A stretch of DNA of 50,417 nucleotides, from contig JARLGM010000031.1 of assembly GCA_031292755.1 (NCBI GenBank), positions 1 to 50,417 of the forward strand. The letters are read 5' to 3'. Both the position numbers and the translations under genes were made by a program. Position 1 is the stretch's first letter; each line of letters starts with the position of its first letter. The notes beneath the pieces were generated by a model, which saw nothing but the letters and a program-made list of their open reading frames with translations, was not told the origin of the DNA and did not search any database. The stretch is from Candidatus Sulfopaludibacter sp. GTDB lineage: Bacteria; Acidobacteriota; Terriglobia; Bryobacterales; Bryobacteraceae. Below, one piece after another: positions 19,130-26,586 of this stretch.

Positions 19130-21007
19130 TTACCGGCCCGGCGGGAGATCCAGCGCGGGATTGCGGGGGAAGAAGCCCCACGGCACCAGTTCGAAACCGG
19201 CGGCATGCACGGGCATCACGGGCCAGTCCTCGGGGCGCGGATTGTGGGTGATCCCCATGGTGTACCAGAGCACCACGTCTTTGTTGTCGATGGGGCGATC
19301 CGCCGCCGTCCATTTCGGTAGCCCGTCGCCACCGCGACTCTGATTGGGATAATCGCCCGCCGGGTACATCTCCGTGGGGCTGAACGGCGTCACCCAGATG
19401 TGGAAGTTCAGAAAACCGGCACGCTTGCGGACCCAGGACTCCGGCCGCGCCAACGGCACCGCGTTTTCGCCGGGCAACAGCGCGTAGCCGGCTCCGGTCG
19501 CGGCGTTCCGCACAATCCAGCGGCGGCTGCTTTCGAGGTTGATATTGCGTTCGGCCGCGCGTTCCGTACGCAGCGGCGTTTCCTGCATCATGAAGCCGTT
19601 ATTCTGCGGGTTTTGCGGCCCCGGCGGCATGCTCACGCTGTTCAGCTCCACCGCGCTATTGGCGGCGCCGTCCACGTCCAGATCCAGGCGAAAGCTGAAG
19701 AAATGCTGGTGGTGCACGGCATCGATATTCTTTTCGATGATGTGGCCGTGCGGATCGTGCGCGCCATCAGCCACGGCCTTCACCGCCATGATGCCGGTCA
19801 GCGCGGCGCGCATCTCCAGCGTGCCATCCTGGTGGAAGATCCAGTCGAAGCCGTATTCGTAATTGCCGGGCTGGGTCAGGTAGCCCACCACCAATTCGCG
19901 CGCGCGCCTTACGTTATCGCCGTGCTTCCAGGAAACACCCGCGTCGCGTTCATAGATCGCCACCGCGCCCGGAATGATCTGCGGCTCGCCGGCCTCATCG
20001 GCCACCACCGCGTTGAACACCGTGCAGTTCTCCGGACAATCCAGGCCCGGACGGAGTGGGCTGGCCATGGCGCCGAGCCCCAGTTCGCCGACATCGAAGC
20101 TGTTGCGGAAGAACCAGCCCGCCGAGGGATCGCCGTACGGCACCACCATCTCCGCCAGAGAGCCGCGATACATGATACTGCGCACGCGGCCGCCATCTTC
20201 ATAGCCCACCGTGTACAGAACCAGGCCCTCGCGCGGATGCAGGGCGTAACGGAAGTGCCACTTCTGCCAGGTCACTTCGCCATCCTGCACTTGAAAACCG
20301 GCGCCGTTCGGCTGGGTGATGTGCAGCGGCGCAGGCGCGGCGCGCCAGGGACGCGTGGCCGCGGCCGTGAACTCGTCGTTATTGCGTGGGACCGGCACAT
20401 CGCGATCGGTATCCAGCAGGTCAATGATCTTGCGGGTGGTCAGGTTGACGTGCGCCACCACGCCCTCCACCGGGTGAGCGTAGAAGTTGGCGCCGTAACC
20501 GGCATAGTACGGCACCGCCCTGACGATCCGGCCCTGTTCGGTGCCGGGCAGGGCGAAATAGCCGGCGGTCCAGGCCATAATCACCACCGCGTTCAAGTCG
20601 CGAATGCCGCGCTCCCGCATGGCTCTCTGGTAGCGCGGATCGTCGCGTACGATAGCGTCGGCCAGGTTGGAATCCTGCTCCGTGACGGCAGGCTGCGCGC
20701 CGGGAATTTCCTTGAAGGAATCCACCTGCTGCGTGGCCAGATTGGCGATGGCCTCGAACGTCTTGTTCGCCCGCGGCTCATAGACAACGGCAAAGGCGCG
20801 CCGCGGCACCGCGGCATTGCGCAGCACCAGGTCCTTGGCCGGTTCCTCGAGTGAGATCTGGCTGAATCGCGCCCCCGGCGGCACACGGCCGGCCGACTTG
20901 AAAATCGCCACCGCGGCGCGGATTTCCTCCGCCGTGAGCGGTGCGAGAGGATTGGCGCCGGACAACTGGGCGGCCAGCAGCGGAAGGAGACAGACGGTAA
21001 GCCTCAC
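19130..21007 (-). CDS. Copper-containing primary amine oxidase (TPQ enzyme), secreted
   Basis: A 625-residue copper amine oxidase with a signal peptide (LTVCLLPLLAAQLSGA). The topaquinone precursor is Y383 in GNYEYGF, the catalytic base is D305 in NSFDVGELG, copper ligands are the HxH of DAVHHQHFFSF, and the third His is in TMGITHNPRPED. The family oxidatively deaminates primary amines to aldehydes, releasing ammonia and hydrogen peroxide; the TPQ cofactor forms by itself with copper. All catalytic residues appear intact. It starts with GTG one base after the stop of the alpha-L-fucosidase gene, with GGGAG 8 bases upstream inside that gene, so the two are cotranscribed. The export signal suggests the amine is taken from outside the cytoplasm, perhaps from degraded polymers (inference). 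Confidence 0.95.
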   Translation of the reverse strand: MRLTVCLLPLLAAQLSGANPLAPLTAEEIRAAVAIFKSAGRVPPGARFSQISLEEPAKDLVLRNAAVPRRAFAVVYEPRANKTFEAIANLATQQVDSFKEIPGAQPAVTEQDSNLADAIVRDDPRYQRAMRERGIRDLNAVVIMAWTAGYFALPGTEQGRIVRAVPYYAGYGANFYAHPVEGVVAHVNLTTRKIIDLLDTDRDVPVPRNNDEFTAAATRPWRAAPAPLHITQPNGAGFQVQDGEVTWQKWHFRYALHPREGLVLYTVGYEDGGRVRSIMYRGSLAEMVVPYGDPSAGWFFRNSFDVGELGLGAMASPLRPGLDCPENCTVFNAVVADEAGEPQIIPGAVAIYERDAGVSWKHGDNVRRARELVVGYLTQPGNYEYGFDWIFHQDGTLEMRAALTGIMAVKAVADGAHDPHGHIIEKNIDAVHHQHFFSFRLDLDVDGAANSAVELNSVSMPPGPQNPQNNGFMMQETPLRTERAAERNINLESSRRWIVRNAATGAGYALLPGENAVPLARPESWVRKRAGFLNFHIWVTPFSPTEMYPAGDYPNQSRGGDGLPKWTAADRPIDNKDVVLWYTMGITHNPRPEDWPVMPVHAAGFELVPWGFFPRNPALDLPPGR

Positions 21008-21008
21008 C

Positions 21009-22526
21009 CTACACTCCCACGATCTTCAGCGCGATGGCATAGTCGGAAGGCTTCTCCGCGGGCATCTGCACCGTCAATGCGCCGTCATCCTGCGTGTACG
21101 TCAACTTGCCCTTGTGGCCAAGCAATTCGACGTTGTGAATCCTGCCCACTCCCAATTTGCCGCCCAGGGCCAGCGTGGGAATGGAAGCCTCCTTCTCCGG
21201 CCACCCCATCACGAAAGCGTACAGCACGCTGCCCTTCTTTGTGAAGCGCACGTCGCCGGCCGTCAGGTCCTTGCGGTTCCTTTCGTTGAAGCCCATCGCG
21301 CCGGCCACCGCGACGGTGGCATTGCCCGCCACTTTCCACGGACGCGTCCCATAAATGCCTTCGCTATTCACGGCCATCCACCGGGTGATGCCATCCAGCA
21401 CTTTGAGTTCGTCGGCATCCAGCATGCCGCTGTTGGGTAGCGGGAAGTTCAGCATCAGGTTGCCGTTGCGGCTGACGATGTCGCACAACATGTCGATCAC
21501 CGTCTTTGGCGTCTTGTACCGGATGCCCTTTTTGTAGTGCCAGTTGCCGATGCAGGTATCGGTCTGCCACGGCTCGGGCAGAATCTCATTGGCAATGCCG
21601 CGTTCGATGTCCAGCGCGCAGGTGCCCTCGTCGCAATCCTTTTTGGTCTTGCTGGTATAGACGCCGTTCTTGACCACGTTATAGTAATGCGACACCAGGC
21701 GGTATCCGTAATCGCCGAACGGAATACCGCCATCGGTGTAGAGCAGGTCGGGCTGATAGTTGTCGATGAGATCCTGGATACGCTGGAAGTACAGAAGCTT
21801 CCAGGACTCCGGCGCGACGCGGCTCATGGCCTGCGTGGGGATGGGCTGGTCCTTGGGGAATGGATGGTACAGGTCGGCGTAAGCCGGATCCTGTCCGTCG
21901 TACGGGACGCCGGCCAGTTCGCCCGTCTTGTCGGCGCCGTGGGAAACGGCCAGCCAGTTGTAGCTGTTGGAAAGGTGCTCGCTCACCGCGAACTTGAGGC
22001 CGTATTTTTGCGCCGCCTTGCGCCACAGCCCCACCACATCCTTTTTCGGTCCGGTCGCCACGGCATTCCAGCGCGGCTGGTGTTTGGAGTTCCACAGGTC
22101 GAAATTATCGTGGTGCACTCCCATGCTCATGAAATATTTCGCGCCGGCGTTTTTGTAGAGCAGCATCAGATGGTCCGGATCGAACTGGTCGCCTTTCCAC
22201 AACCGGCAGATATCCTTGTGGCCAAACTTCGAGGGATGCCCATACGTGGCGACGTGGTACTTGTTCTGATCGCTGCCCTGAATGTAGATATTGCGCGCGT
22301 ACCAGTCGCCGTATTCGGCCGCGGATTGCGGACCCCAGTGGGCCCACATGCCGAATTTGGCGTCGCGGAACCACTCGGGAATTTTGTACTTCCTGAGCCC
22401 CTCGGCTGTCCCGTCGTAAGGCCCTTTGGCGATGGGGGGAAGCGAATCCTGCGCTGCCGACTTCCGCGGCAGAAGGACGGAGGGCGCCGCGGCGAGCAGC
22501 CCAAGCGTGGTGCGTCTGGAAACCAT
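21009..22526 (-). CDS. Tat-exported alpha-L-fucosidase (GH29)
   Basis: A 505-residue GH29 enzyme. The N-terminus SRRTTLGLLAAAP is a Tat signal. The catalytic barrel shows the family blocks KFGMWAHWGPQSAAEYGDWYARN, YFMSMGVHHDNFDLWNS, and the nucleophile Asp265 in LLYTDGGIPF. A C-terminal beta-sandwich follows (from about 400, with LGGKLGVGRIHNVELLG). It removes alpha-linked fucose from glycans. The variable acid/base residue cannot be fixed without alignment. It heads a two-gene unit with the copper amine oxidase (one base between the genes) and faces the GH2 enzyme across it, consistent with breakdown of a fucose- and galactose-containing glycan. The ATG has TAGACT 6 bases upstream and no Shine-Dalgarno sequence. 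Confidence 0.93.
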   Translation of the reverse strand: MVSRRTTLGLLAAAPSVLLPRKSAAQDSLPPIAKGPYDGTAEGLRKYKIPEWFRDAKFGMWAHWGPQSAAEYGDWYARNIYIQGSDQNKYHVATYGHPSKFGHKDICRLWKGDQFDPDHLMLLYKNAGAKYFMSMGVHHDNFDLWNSKHQPRWNAVATGPKKDVVGLWRKAAQKYGLKFAVSEHLSNSYNWLAVSHGADKTGELAGVPYDGQDPAYADLYHPFPKDQPIPTQAMSRVAPESWKLLYFQRIQDLIDNYQPDLLYTDGGIPFGDYGYRLVSHYYNVVKNGVYTSKTKKDCDEGTCALDIERGIANEILPEPWQTDTCIGNWHYKKGIRYKTPKTVIDMLCDIVSRNGNLMLNFPLPNSGMLDADELKVLDGITRWMAVNSEGIYGTRPWKVAGNATVAVAGAMGFNERNRKDLTAGDVRFTKKGSVLYAFVMGWPEKEASIPTLALGGKLGVGRIHNVELLGHKGKLTYTQDDGALTVQMPAEKPSDYAIALKIVGV

Positions 22527-22532
22527 GGTCCC

Positions 22533-22538
22533 AGTCTA
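22533..22538 (-). promoter_or_regulatory. TAGACT -10-like hexamer before the fucosidase gene
   Basis: TAGACT on the minus strand ends 6 bases before the fucosidase ATG; the gap (GGGACC) is too short and too poor for ribosome binding. Listed as one of six similar cases in the window. Confidence 0.3.
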
Positions 22539-22569
22539 CTACCCGGTGAAAAAGCGATGCTCGCCGCAG

Positions 22570-22841
22570 CTATTCAAACAACTCCGCGTGGCTGCCCGTT
22601 CGCACAAGAATGAGTTCAGCTTCCGTCACTCTGTAGAGCAGCAGCCAATCCGGCTCTATATGACAGTCCCAATGCCCTGCCCATGTCCCACGCAGCATGT
22701 GCGGCCGGCAGCGTGCAGGGAGAGCCTCTTGGGCTTGCAGGAGGTCGACTCCTGTTCGAGCTTATCGATGTTCCTACCTTGCTTTCGGACACGACGCAGG
22801 TCTTTTTCGAATGCCGTCGCGGTGAGAATGGCAAGGGGCAT
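22570..22841 (-). pseudogene. yafQ: YafQ-type mRNA interferase toxin, frameshifted
   Basis: The first 30 codons read PLAILTATAFEKDLRRVRKQ...DKLEQ, typical of YafQ/RelE toxins. The frame then changes: the rest of the toxin (VDLLQAQEALPAR, HMLRGTWAGHWDCHIEPDW, LLLYRVTEAELILVRTGSHAELFE) continues in another frame to a TAG at 22570. Adding one base near 22750-22751 restores a protein of about 90 residues, the family's normal size, with the expected His, His-x-x-x-Asp and final His catalytic positions. As written, translation from the ATG ends after 61 residues, so the ribosome-dependent RNase should be inactive. The start overlaps the antitoxin stop as ATGA, the usual toxin-antitoxin coupling. 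The break falls inside a 17-base inverted repeat (22738-22754). A sequencing error cannot be excluded. Confidence 0.85.
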
Positions 22842-23107
22842 CAGGTCTTGTCGCGCAACTCCCGGAATGTACCGTACCGCTTGAGCCTGGCGGGGTCATT
22901 TGCTTCCCTCATGGCTGCGATGGTCTTGGCGTTCGGGATCAAAACAGGAAACGGAAGCCCCTTGTGCAGTTCGACCTGCTTCATAAACAGCCGGATCGCC
23001 TCCGTCGTTGAGATGCCTAGGGTGAAGAAAACGCGCTCGGCCGATTTCTTCAGCTTGGGTTCGATCCGGGCGTGAATCATCAGGGTTTTCGAAGATTGCC
23101 GCTTCAT
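22841..23107 (-). CDS. dinJ: DinJ/RelB-family antitoxin
   Basis: An 88-residue RelB/DinJ antitoxin. The N-terminus has the ribbon-helix-helix DNA-binding segment (LMIHARIEPKLKKSAERVF, LGISTTEAIRLFMKQVELHKGLPFPV), and the C-terminal third (NAKTIAAMREANDPARLKRYGTFRELRD) is the toxin-wrapping part. It normally neutralises YafQ and represses its own operon. CTGGAG lies 7 bases before the ATG. The reading frame is intact while the downstream toxin is frameshifted, so the antitoxin may now be an orphan. An imperfect palindrome sits over the promoter region upstream. Confidence 0.9.
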   Translation of the reverse strand: MKRQSSKTLMIHARIEPKLKKSAERVFFTLGISTTEAIRLFMKQVELHKGLPFPVLIPNAKTIAAMREANDPARLKRYGTFRELRDKT

Positions 23108-23126
23108 GCGAGACTCCAGTTCCAGT

Positions 23127-23142
23127 GTATCTCAACTGATAC
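23127..23142 (-). promoter_or_regulatory. Candidate operator over the antitoxin promoter
   Basis: GTATC-6 bases-GATAC forms an inverted repeat that overlaps a TACACT -10-like hexamer (23124-23129, minus strand), about 18 bases upstream of the antitoxin ATG. This is where a DinJ/RelB autorepressor would be expected to bind. Confidence 0.35.
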
Positions 23143-23168
23143 CTCGGACGACGGTAAGAAGCGGAGAT

Positions 23169-24503
23169 CTACAGAACCTCTTCGCTCCAGTCTTCCAGCA
23201 CCTGCTTGACCTTGGTCATGAACTGATCGGCCAGGGCGCCGTCCACCAGGCGATGATCGAAGCTCAATGAGAGATGGCAGATGGAGCGGATGGCGATGGC
23301 ATCGTCGATCACCACCGGCGTTTTGTCCACCGTGCCCACGCCCATGATGGCCACCTGCGGCTGATTGATGACGGGCGTTCCCATGAGGCTGCCGAAGCTG
23401 CCGAAATTGGTGATGGAGAAGGTCCCGCCCTGCACCTCGTCGGGCTTAAGCTGGCGCGAGCGGGCGCGCGCCGCCAGGTCCACGATGGAGCGCTGTAGTC
23501 CCAGCACGTTCTTCTCGTCGGCCGCGCGAATCACCGGCACGATCAGGCCGTTTTCCAGCGCCACGGCGATCCCGATGTTGGTCTCGTTGTGATAGATGAT
23601 GTTGTTGTTATCCAGCGAGGCGTTGAGCAGCGGGAAATGCCGCAGCGCCACCACCGCCGCACGCGTGATGAACGGTAAGTAGGTGAGTGAGAAGCCGTAG
23701 TTTTGCTGGAAGATAGTCTTGTTGCGCTCGCGCGTCTTGGCCACCTTGGTCATATCCACGCGATGCACCGTGGTGACGTGCGGCGACGTGCGTTTGGACA
23801 GCACCATGTGCTCGGCAATCTTGATCCGCATCGGGCTTAACGGTTCGATGCGCGTTTTCGCCTGTCCGGCCGCGGGCAGTGGAGCCGCCGGAGCAGCGGG
23901 CGGTGTCACGGGCGGCGGCGCGGGCGCAACGTACGAAGGAGCAGGAGCAGGAGCCGGCGCCTGGGCCGGCTGGCCAGCCACGTAAGCCTCCACGTCCTGT
24001 TTGGTGATCCGTCCACCGGCGCCGCTGCCTTTCACTTTTCCGAGATCGATATTGTTCTCGCGCGCCATCTTGCGCACCAGCGGTGAAAGCGGTCCCGAGG
24101 GCTCCGCGGGCGCAGGCTCTTCCACCTGCTCGGGAGCCGGCGAGGGGTTGATAGCTTCCTGGGCGGGCGTCTCCTGCACCGGCGCGGCCTGTTTGGGCGC
24201 AGGCGCAGGCGCAGGCGGAGCAGCCGGCTCGGCAGCTTTCGGCGGCGCAGGCGCGGCAGCGGCACCTCCGCCTTCGTCGATCCGGGCCACCACCGTATTA
24301 ATTCCCACGGTCTTGCCCTCTTCTACCAGCACCTCTGACAGTGTGCCGGCGGCCGGGGAAGGAATCTCGGTATCCACCTTATCGGTCGAAATCTCGAAGA
24401 GCGGTTCGTCGCGCTCGATGCGCTCACCGGGCTTCTTGAGCCACTTGGTCAGCGTCCCTTCGACAATGCTCTCGCCCATCTGCGGCATCACTACGTCGGT
24501 CAT
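23169..24503 (-). CDS. Dihydrolipoamide acyltransferase (E2 of a 2-oxoacid dehydrogenase)
   Basis: A 444-residue E2. It has one lipoyl domain (residues about 2-76, lipoylated Lys in EISTDKVDTEIPSP), an Ala/Pro-rich linker, a peripheral subunit-binding domain (PLVRKMARENNIDLGKVKGSGAGGRITKQD), a second Ala/Pro linker, and the catalytic domain ending in SFDHRLVDGALADQFM, which holds the His and Asp of the HxxxDG active site. It transfers acyl groups to CoA within the pyruvate, 2-oxoglutarate or branched-chain complex; TDVVMPQMGES and the single lipoyl domain suit 2-oxoglutarate or branched-chain types, but the choice is not certain. No E1 gene is in the window. The ATG at 24503 is set by the lipoyl domain start and lies 80 bases inside the lipB frame. 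Confidence 0.92.
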   Translation of the reverse strand: MTDVVMPQMGESIVEGTLTKWLKKPGERIERDEPLFEISTDKVDTEIPSPAAGTLSEVLVEEGKTVGINTVVARIDEGGGAAAAPAPPKAAEPAAPPAPAPAPKQAAPVQETPAQEAINPSPAPEQVEEPAPAEPSGPLSPLVRKMARENNIDLGKVKGSGAGGRITKQDVEAYVAGQPAQAPAPAPAPSYVAPAPPPVTPPAAPAAPLPAAGQAKTRIEPLSPMRIKIAEHMVLSKRTSPHVTTVHRVDMTKVAKTRERNKTIFQQNYGFSLTYLPFITRAAVVALRHFPLLNASLDNNNIIYHNETNIGIAVALENGLIVPVIRAADEKNVLGLQRSIVDLAARARSRQLKPDEVQGGTFSITNFGSFGSLMGTPVINQPQVAIMGVGTVDKTPVVIDDAIAIRSICHLSLSFDHRLVDGALADQFMTKVKQVLEDWSEEVL

Positions 24504-25152
24504 GTAGGTTCTCTCTTTCCATCTCGCAATCAAAAACGCGGCCGAAATGCACGGCCAGAATCTGCGAAACCTCTTCCAGCGTGACGCGAACGCCAAGCTG
24601 CGCCATGCTGGTCACCGGCTTGGTGAGACCGCACGGCACAATGTACTGGAAATAGCTTAAATCCGTATTCACGTTCAAGGCGAAACCGTGCGAAGTCACC
24701 CACCGGCTCAGGTGTACGCCGATGGCTGCGATCTTCCGGCCGTCCACCCATACTCCGGTCAATTTGGGAACGCGGCCCGCCCCGATCCCGAATTCCGCCA
24801 GCGTATCGATGATGGTCTGTTCGATGCCGCGCACATACGCGCCCACGTCCCGCTTCCAGTCTTTCAAATCCAGAATGGGGTAGCCCACCAGTTGCCCCGG
24901 ACCGTGATACGTCACGTCGCCGCCGCGATCGGTGGGATAGAACGCAATTCCGGCGCGGCTCAAAATCTCGTCGCTGGCCAGCAGGTTCTCCAGGTGGCCG
25001 TTTCGCCCCAGGGTGATCACGTGCGGATGCTCCAGCAGCAGCAACTGGTCCCTGACCTGCCCCGCTTTGCGCGCGGCAATCAGCTCCTGTTGTAACTCCA
25101 GTGCCTCGCCATAGCCGATCCGTCCGAGTTCGCGCAGGCAGCAATTACGCAT
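24424..25152 (-). CDS. lipB: Octanoyltransferase LipB
   Basis: A 242-residue LipB. Family blocks are LLLLEHPHVITLGRNG, TDRGGDVTYHGPGQLVGYPI, GVWVDGRKIAAIG (catalytic Lys140) and PCGLTKPVTSM (acyl-binding Cys174). It moves octanoyl from acyl carrier protein to lipoyl domains, the first step in making the lipoate used by the E2 encoded next door. The tail after residue about 210 is basic and non-homologous and is encoded by 80 bases that also encode the start of E2. The ATG overlaps the stop of lpd by 8 bases. The order lpd-lipB-E2 puts the transferase between two enzymes of the complex it serves. Confidence 0.95.
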   Translation of the reverse strand: MRNCCLRELGRIGYGEALELQQELIAARKAGQVRDQLLLLEHPHVITLGRNGHLENLLASDEILSRAGIAFYPTDRGGDVTYHGPGQLVGYPILDLKDWKRDVGAYVRGIEQTIIDTLAEFGIGAGRVPKLTGVWVDGRKIAAIGVHLSRWVTSHGFALNVNTDLSYFQYIVPCGLTKPVTSMAQLGVRVTLEEVSQILAVHFGRVFDCEMERENLHDRRSDAADGREHCRRDADQVAQEAR

Positions 25153-26539
25153 TGATGGATAGACCGTAAACCGCGTTGAATGCCTCGCCTACCGCTTCGT
25201 AGAGCGTGGGATGCGCATGGATGGTTTGCATCATCACGTCCACCGTAGATTCCGACTCCATCGCCGCCACCGCTTCAGCGATCAGCTCAAAGCCTTCCGG
25301 CCCGATGATGTGGACTCCCAGAATTTCGCCGTACTCTTCATCGGCGACTACTTTGACGAAGCCATCGTGATGCCCCAGAATGGTGGCGCGGCTGTTGCCG
25401 GCGAAGGGGAATTTTCCGACCTTAACCTTACGCCCCTGCGCTTTGGCCTGCGCCTCGGTCAGCCCCACGCTGCCGATTCCCGGTTCGGTGTAGGTGCAGC
25501 CGGGGATGCGGTTCTTATTGATCGGGATGGCCGGCTTGCCCGCCATGTGGGCCACCGCGATCATGCCCTCGCGCGTTGCCACGTGCGCCAGTTGAGGAGT
25601 CCCCGCCACCACATCGCCAATGGCGTAGACGCCCGGTTCGGCGGTCTGCTGGTGCGTGTCCACCTTGATGAAGCCGCGGTCCAGTTCCACCTTGGTGTTT
25701 TCCAGGCCAATCTTATCGGTGTTGGGCTTGCGGCCCACCGCCACCAGCAACTTCTCCGCTTCCAGTTGTTCCTGCTTACCTTCTCTGGTGGTCAGGGTGA
25801 GCTTCACGCCGGTGCCGGTCTTCTGGATGTTCTCCGCCTTGGCGCCGGTCTCGACGCGGATTTTCTGCTTCTTGAACGAACGCTCCAGCTCCTTGGAGAT
25901 TTCCTCGTCCTCCACCGGTACGATCCGCGGCAGCATTTCGATCACCGTGACTTCCGTGCCGAAGCGCTTGAAGATGGAAGCGAACTCCACGCCCACTGCG
26001 CCCGCGCCAATCACGATCAGGCTCTTGGGCACCGCCGTCAGGTTCAGAATCTCAATATTGGTCAGGATGAACTCGGCGTCCGGCTCCATGCCGGGCAGCA
26101 TGCGTGCCTCCGACCCGGTGGCGATAATGATGTTCTTGGTTTCCAGCGTCTGTACGCCGGAATCCGACTTCACTTCTACCTTGCCGCCGCCCTTAAGCGT
26201 GGCGAAGCCCGAAATCCGCTCCACCTTGGCTCGCTTGAGCAGAAACTCCACTCCCTTGGAATGCTTGCTGACAATTCCGTCCTTGCGCTCTTTGACTTTG
26301 GGATAGTCCAGGCGCGGGTTTTCGCAGTGGATCCCCCCGGCTTCGGAATGTACGAAGCGATCCCAGACGTCCGCGGTCTGCAACAGGCTCTTGGTCGGGA
26401 TGCAACCCACCAAAAGGCAGGTGCCACCCAGTCTTGGCTGTTTTTCCACTAGAGCTGTCTTCAATCCGTACTGGCCGGCGCGAATGGCTGCTGAGTAGCC
26501 GCCGGGGCCACTCCCGATAACAATCAGATCGTAAGGCAC
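25145..26539 (-). CDS. lpd: Dihydrolipoamide dehydrogenase (E3)
   Basis: A 464-residue flavoprotein. The FAD-binding GSGPGGYSAAIRAGQYG lies at the N-terminus, the redox disulfide is C41-C46 in GGTCLLVGCIPTKS, the NAD-binding fold is VIGAGAVGVEFASIFKRFG, and the C-terminal interface carries the His-Glu pair in HAHPTLYEAVGEAF. It reoxidises the dihydrolipoyl arm of E2 with NAD+. It heads the lpd-lipB-E2 operon. The start codon is GTG, set 7 A residues after a TAGAAT hexamer; the nearest purine-rich site (CAGGTAGA) is too distant for good ribosome binding. Divergent from the POTRA gene. Confidence 0.96.
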   Translation of the reverse strand: MPYDLIVIGSGPGGYSAAIRAGQYGLKTALVEKQPRLGGTCLLVGCIPTKSLLQTADVWDRFVHSEAGGIHCENPRLDYPKVKERKDGIVSKHSKGVEFLLKRAKVERISGFATLKGGGKVEVKSDSGVQTLETKNIIIATGSEARMLPGMEPDAEFILTNIEILNLTAVPKSLIVIGAGAVGVEFASIFKRFGTEVTVIEMLPRIVPVEDEEISKELERSFKKQKIRVETGAKAENIQKTGTGVKLTLTTREGKQEQLEAEKLLVAVGRKPNTDKIGLENTKVELDRGFIKVDTHQQTAEPGVYAIGDVVAGTPQLAHVATREGMIAVAHMAGKPAIPINKNRIPGCTYTEPGIGSVGLTEAQAKAQGRKVKVGKFPFAGNSRATILGHHDGFVKVVADEEYGEILGVHIIGPEGFELIAEAVAAMESESTVDVMMQTIHAHPTLYEAVGEAFNAVYGLSINA

Positions 26540-26546
26540 TTTTTTT

Positions 26547-26552
26547 ATTCTA
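26547..26552 (-). promoter_or_regulatory. TAGAAT -10-like hexamer before lpd (possible leaderless start)
   Basis: On the minus strand TAGAAT is followed by seven A residues and then the GTG of lpd. The arrangement matches the other TANNNT-before-start cases in this window. Confidence 0.4.
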
Positions 26553-26559
26553 CCTGTGT

Positions 26560-26579
26560 CACCGGCGGCAAAGCCGGTG
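26560..26579 (+). promoter_or_regulatory. Hairpin just upstream of the POTRA gene start
   Basis: CACCGGC-GGCAAA-GCCGGTG is a perfect 7-base-pair stem with a 6-base loop ending 7 bases before the ATG at 26587. It would lie over the ribosome entry region of that gene, which has no clear Shine-Dalgarno sequence. Confidence 0.35.
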
Positions 26580-26586
26580 CGTCAAA

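Noticed and set aside
22570..22841. Programmed ribosomal frameshift in the toxin gene
   Set aside because: No slippery heptamer or downstream pseudoknot-like structure is visible at the switch point; a one-base deletion explains it more simply.
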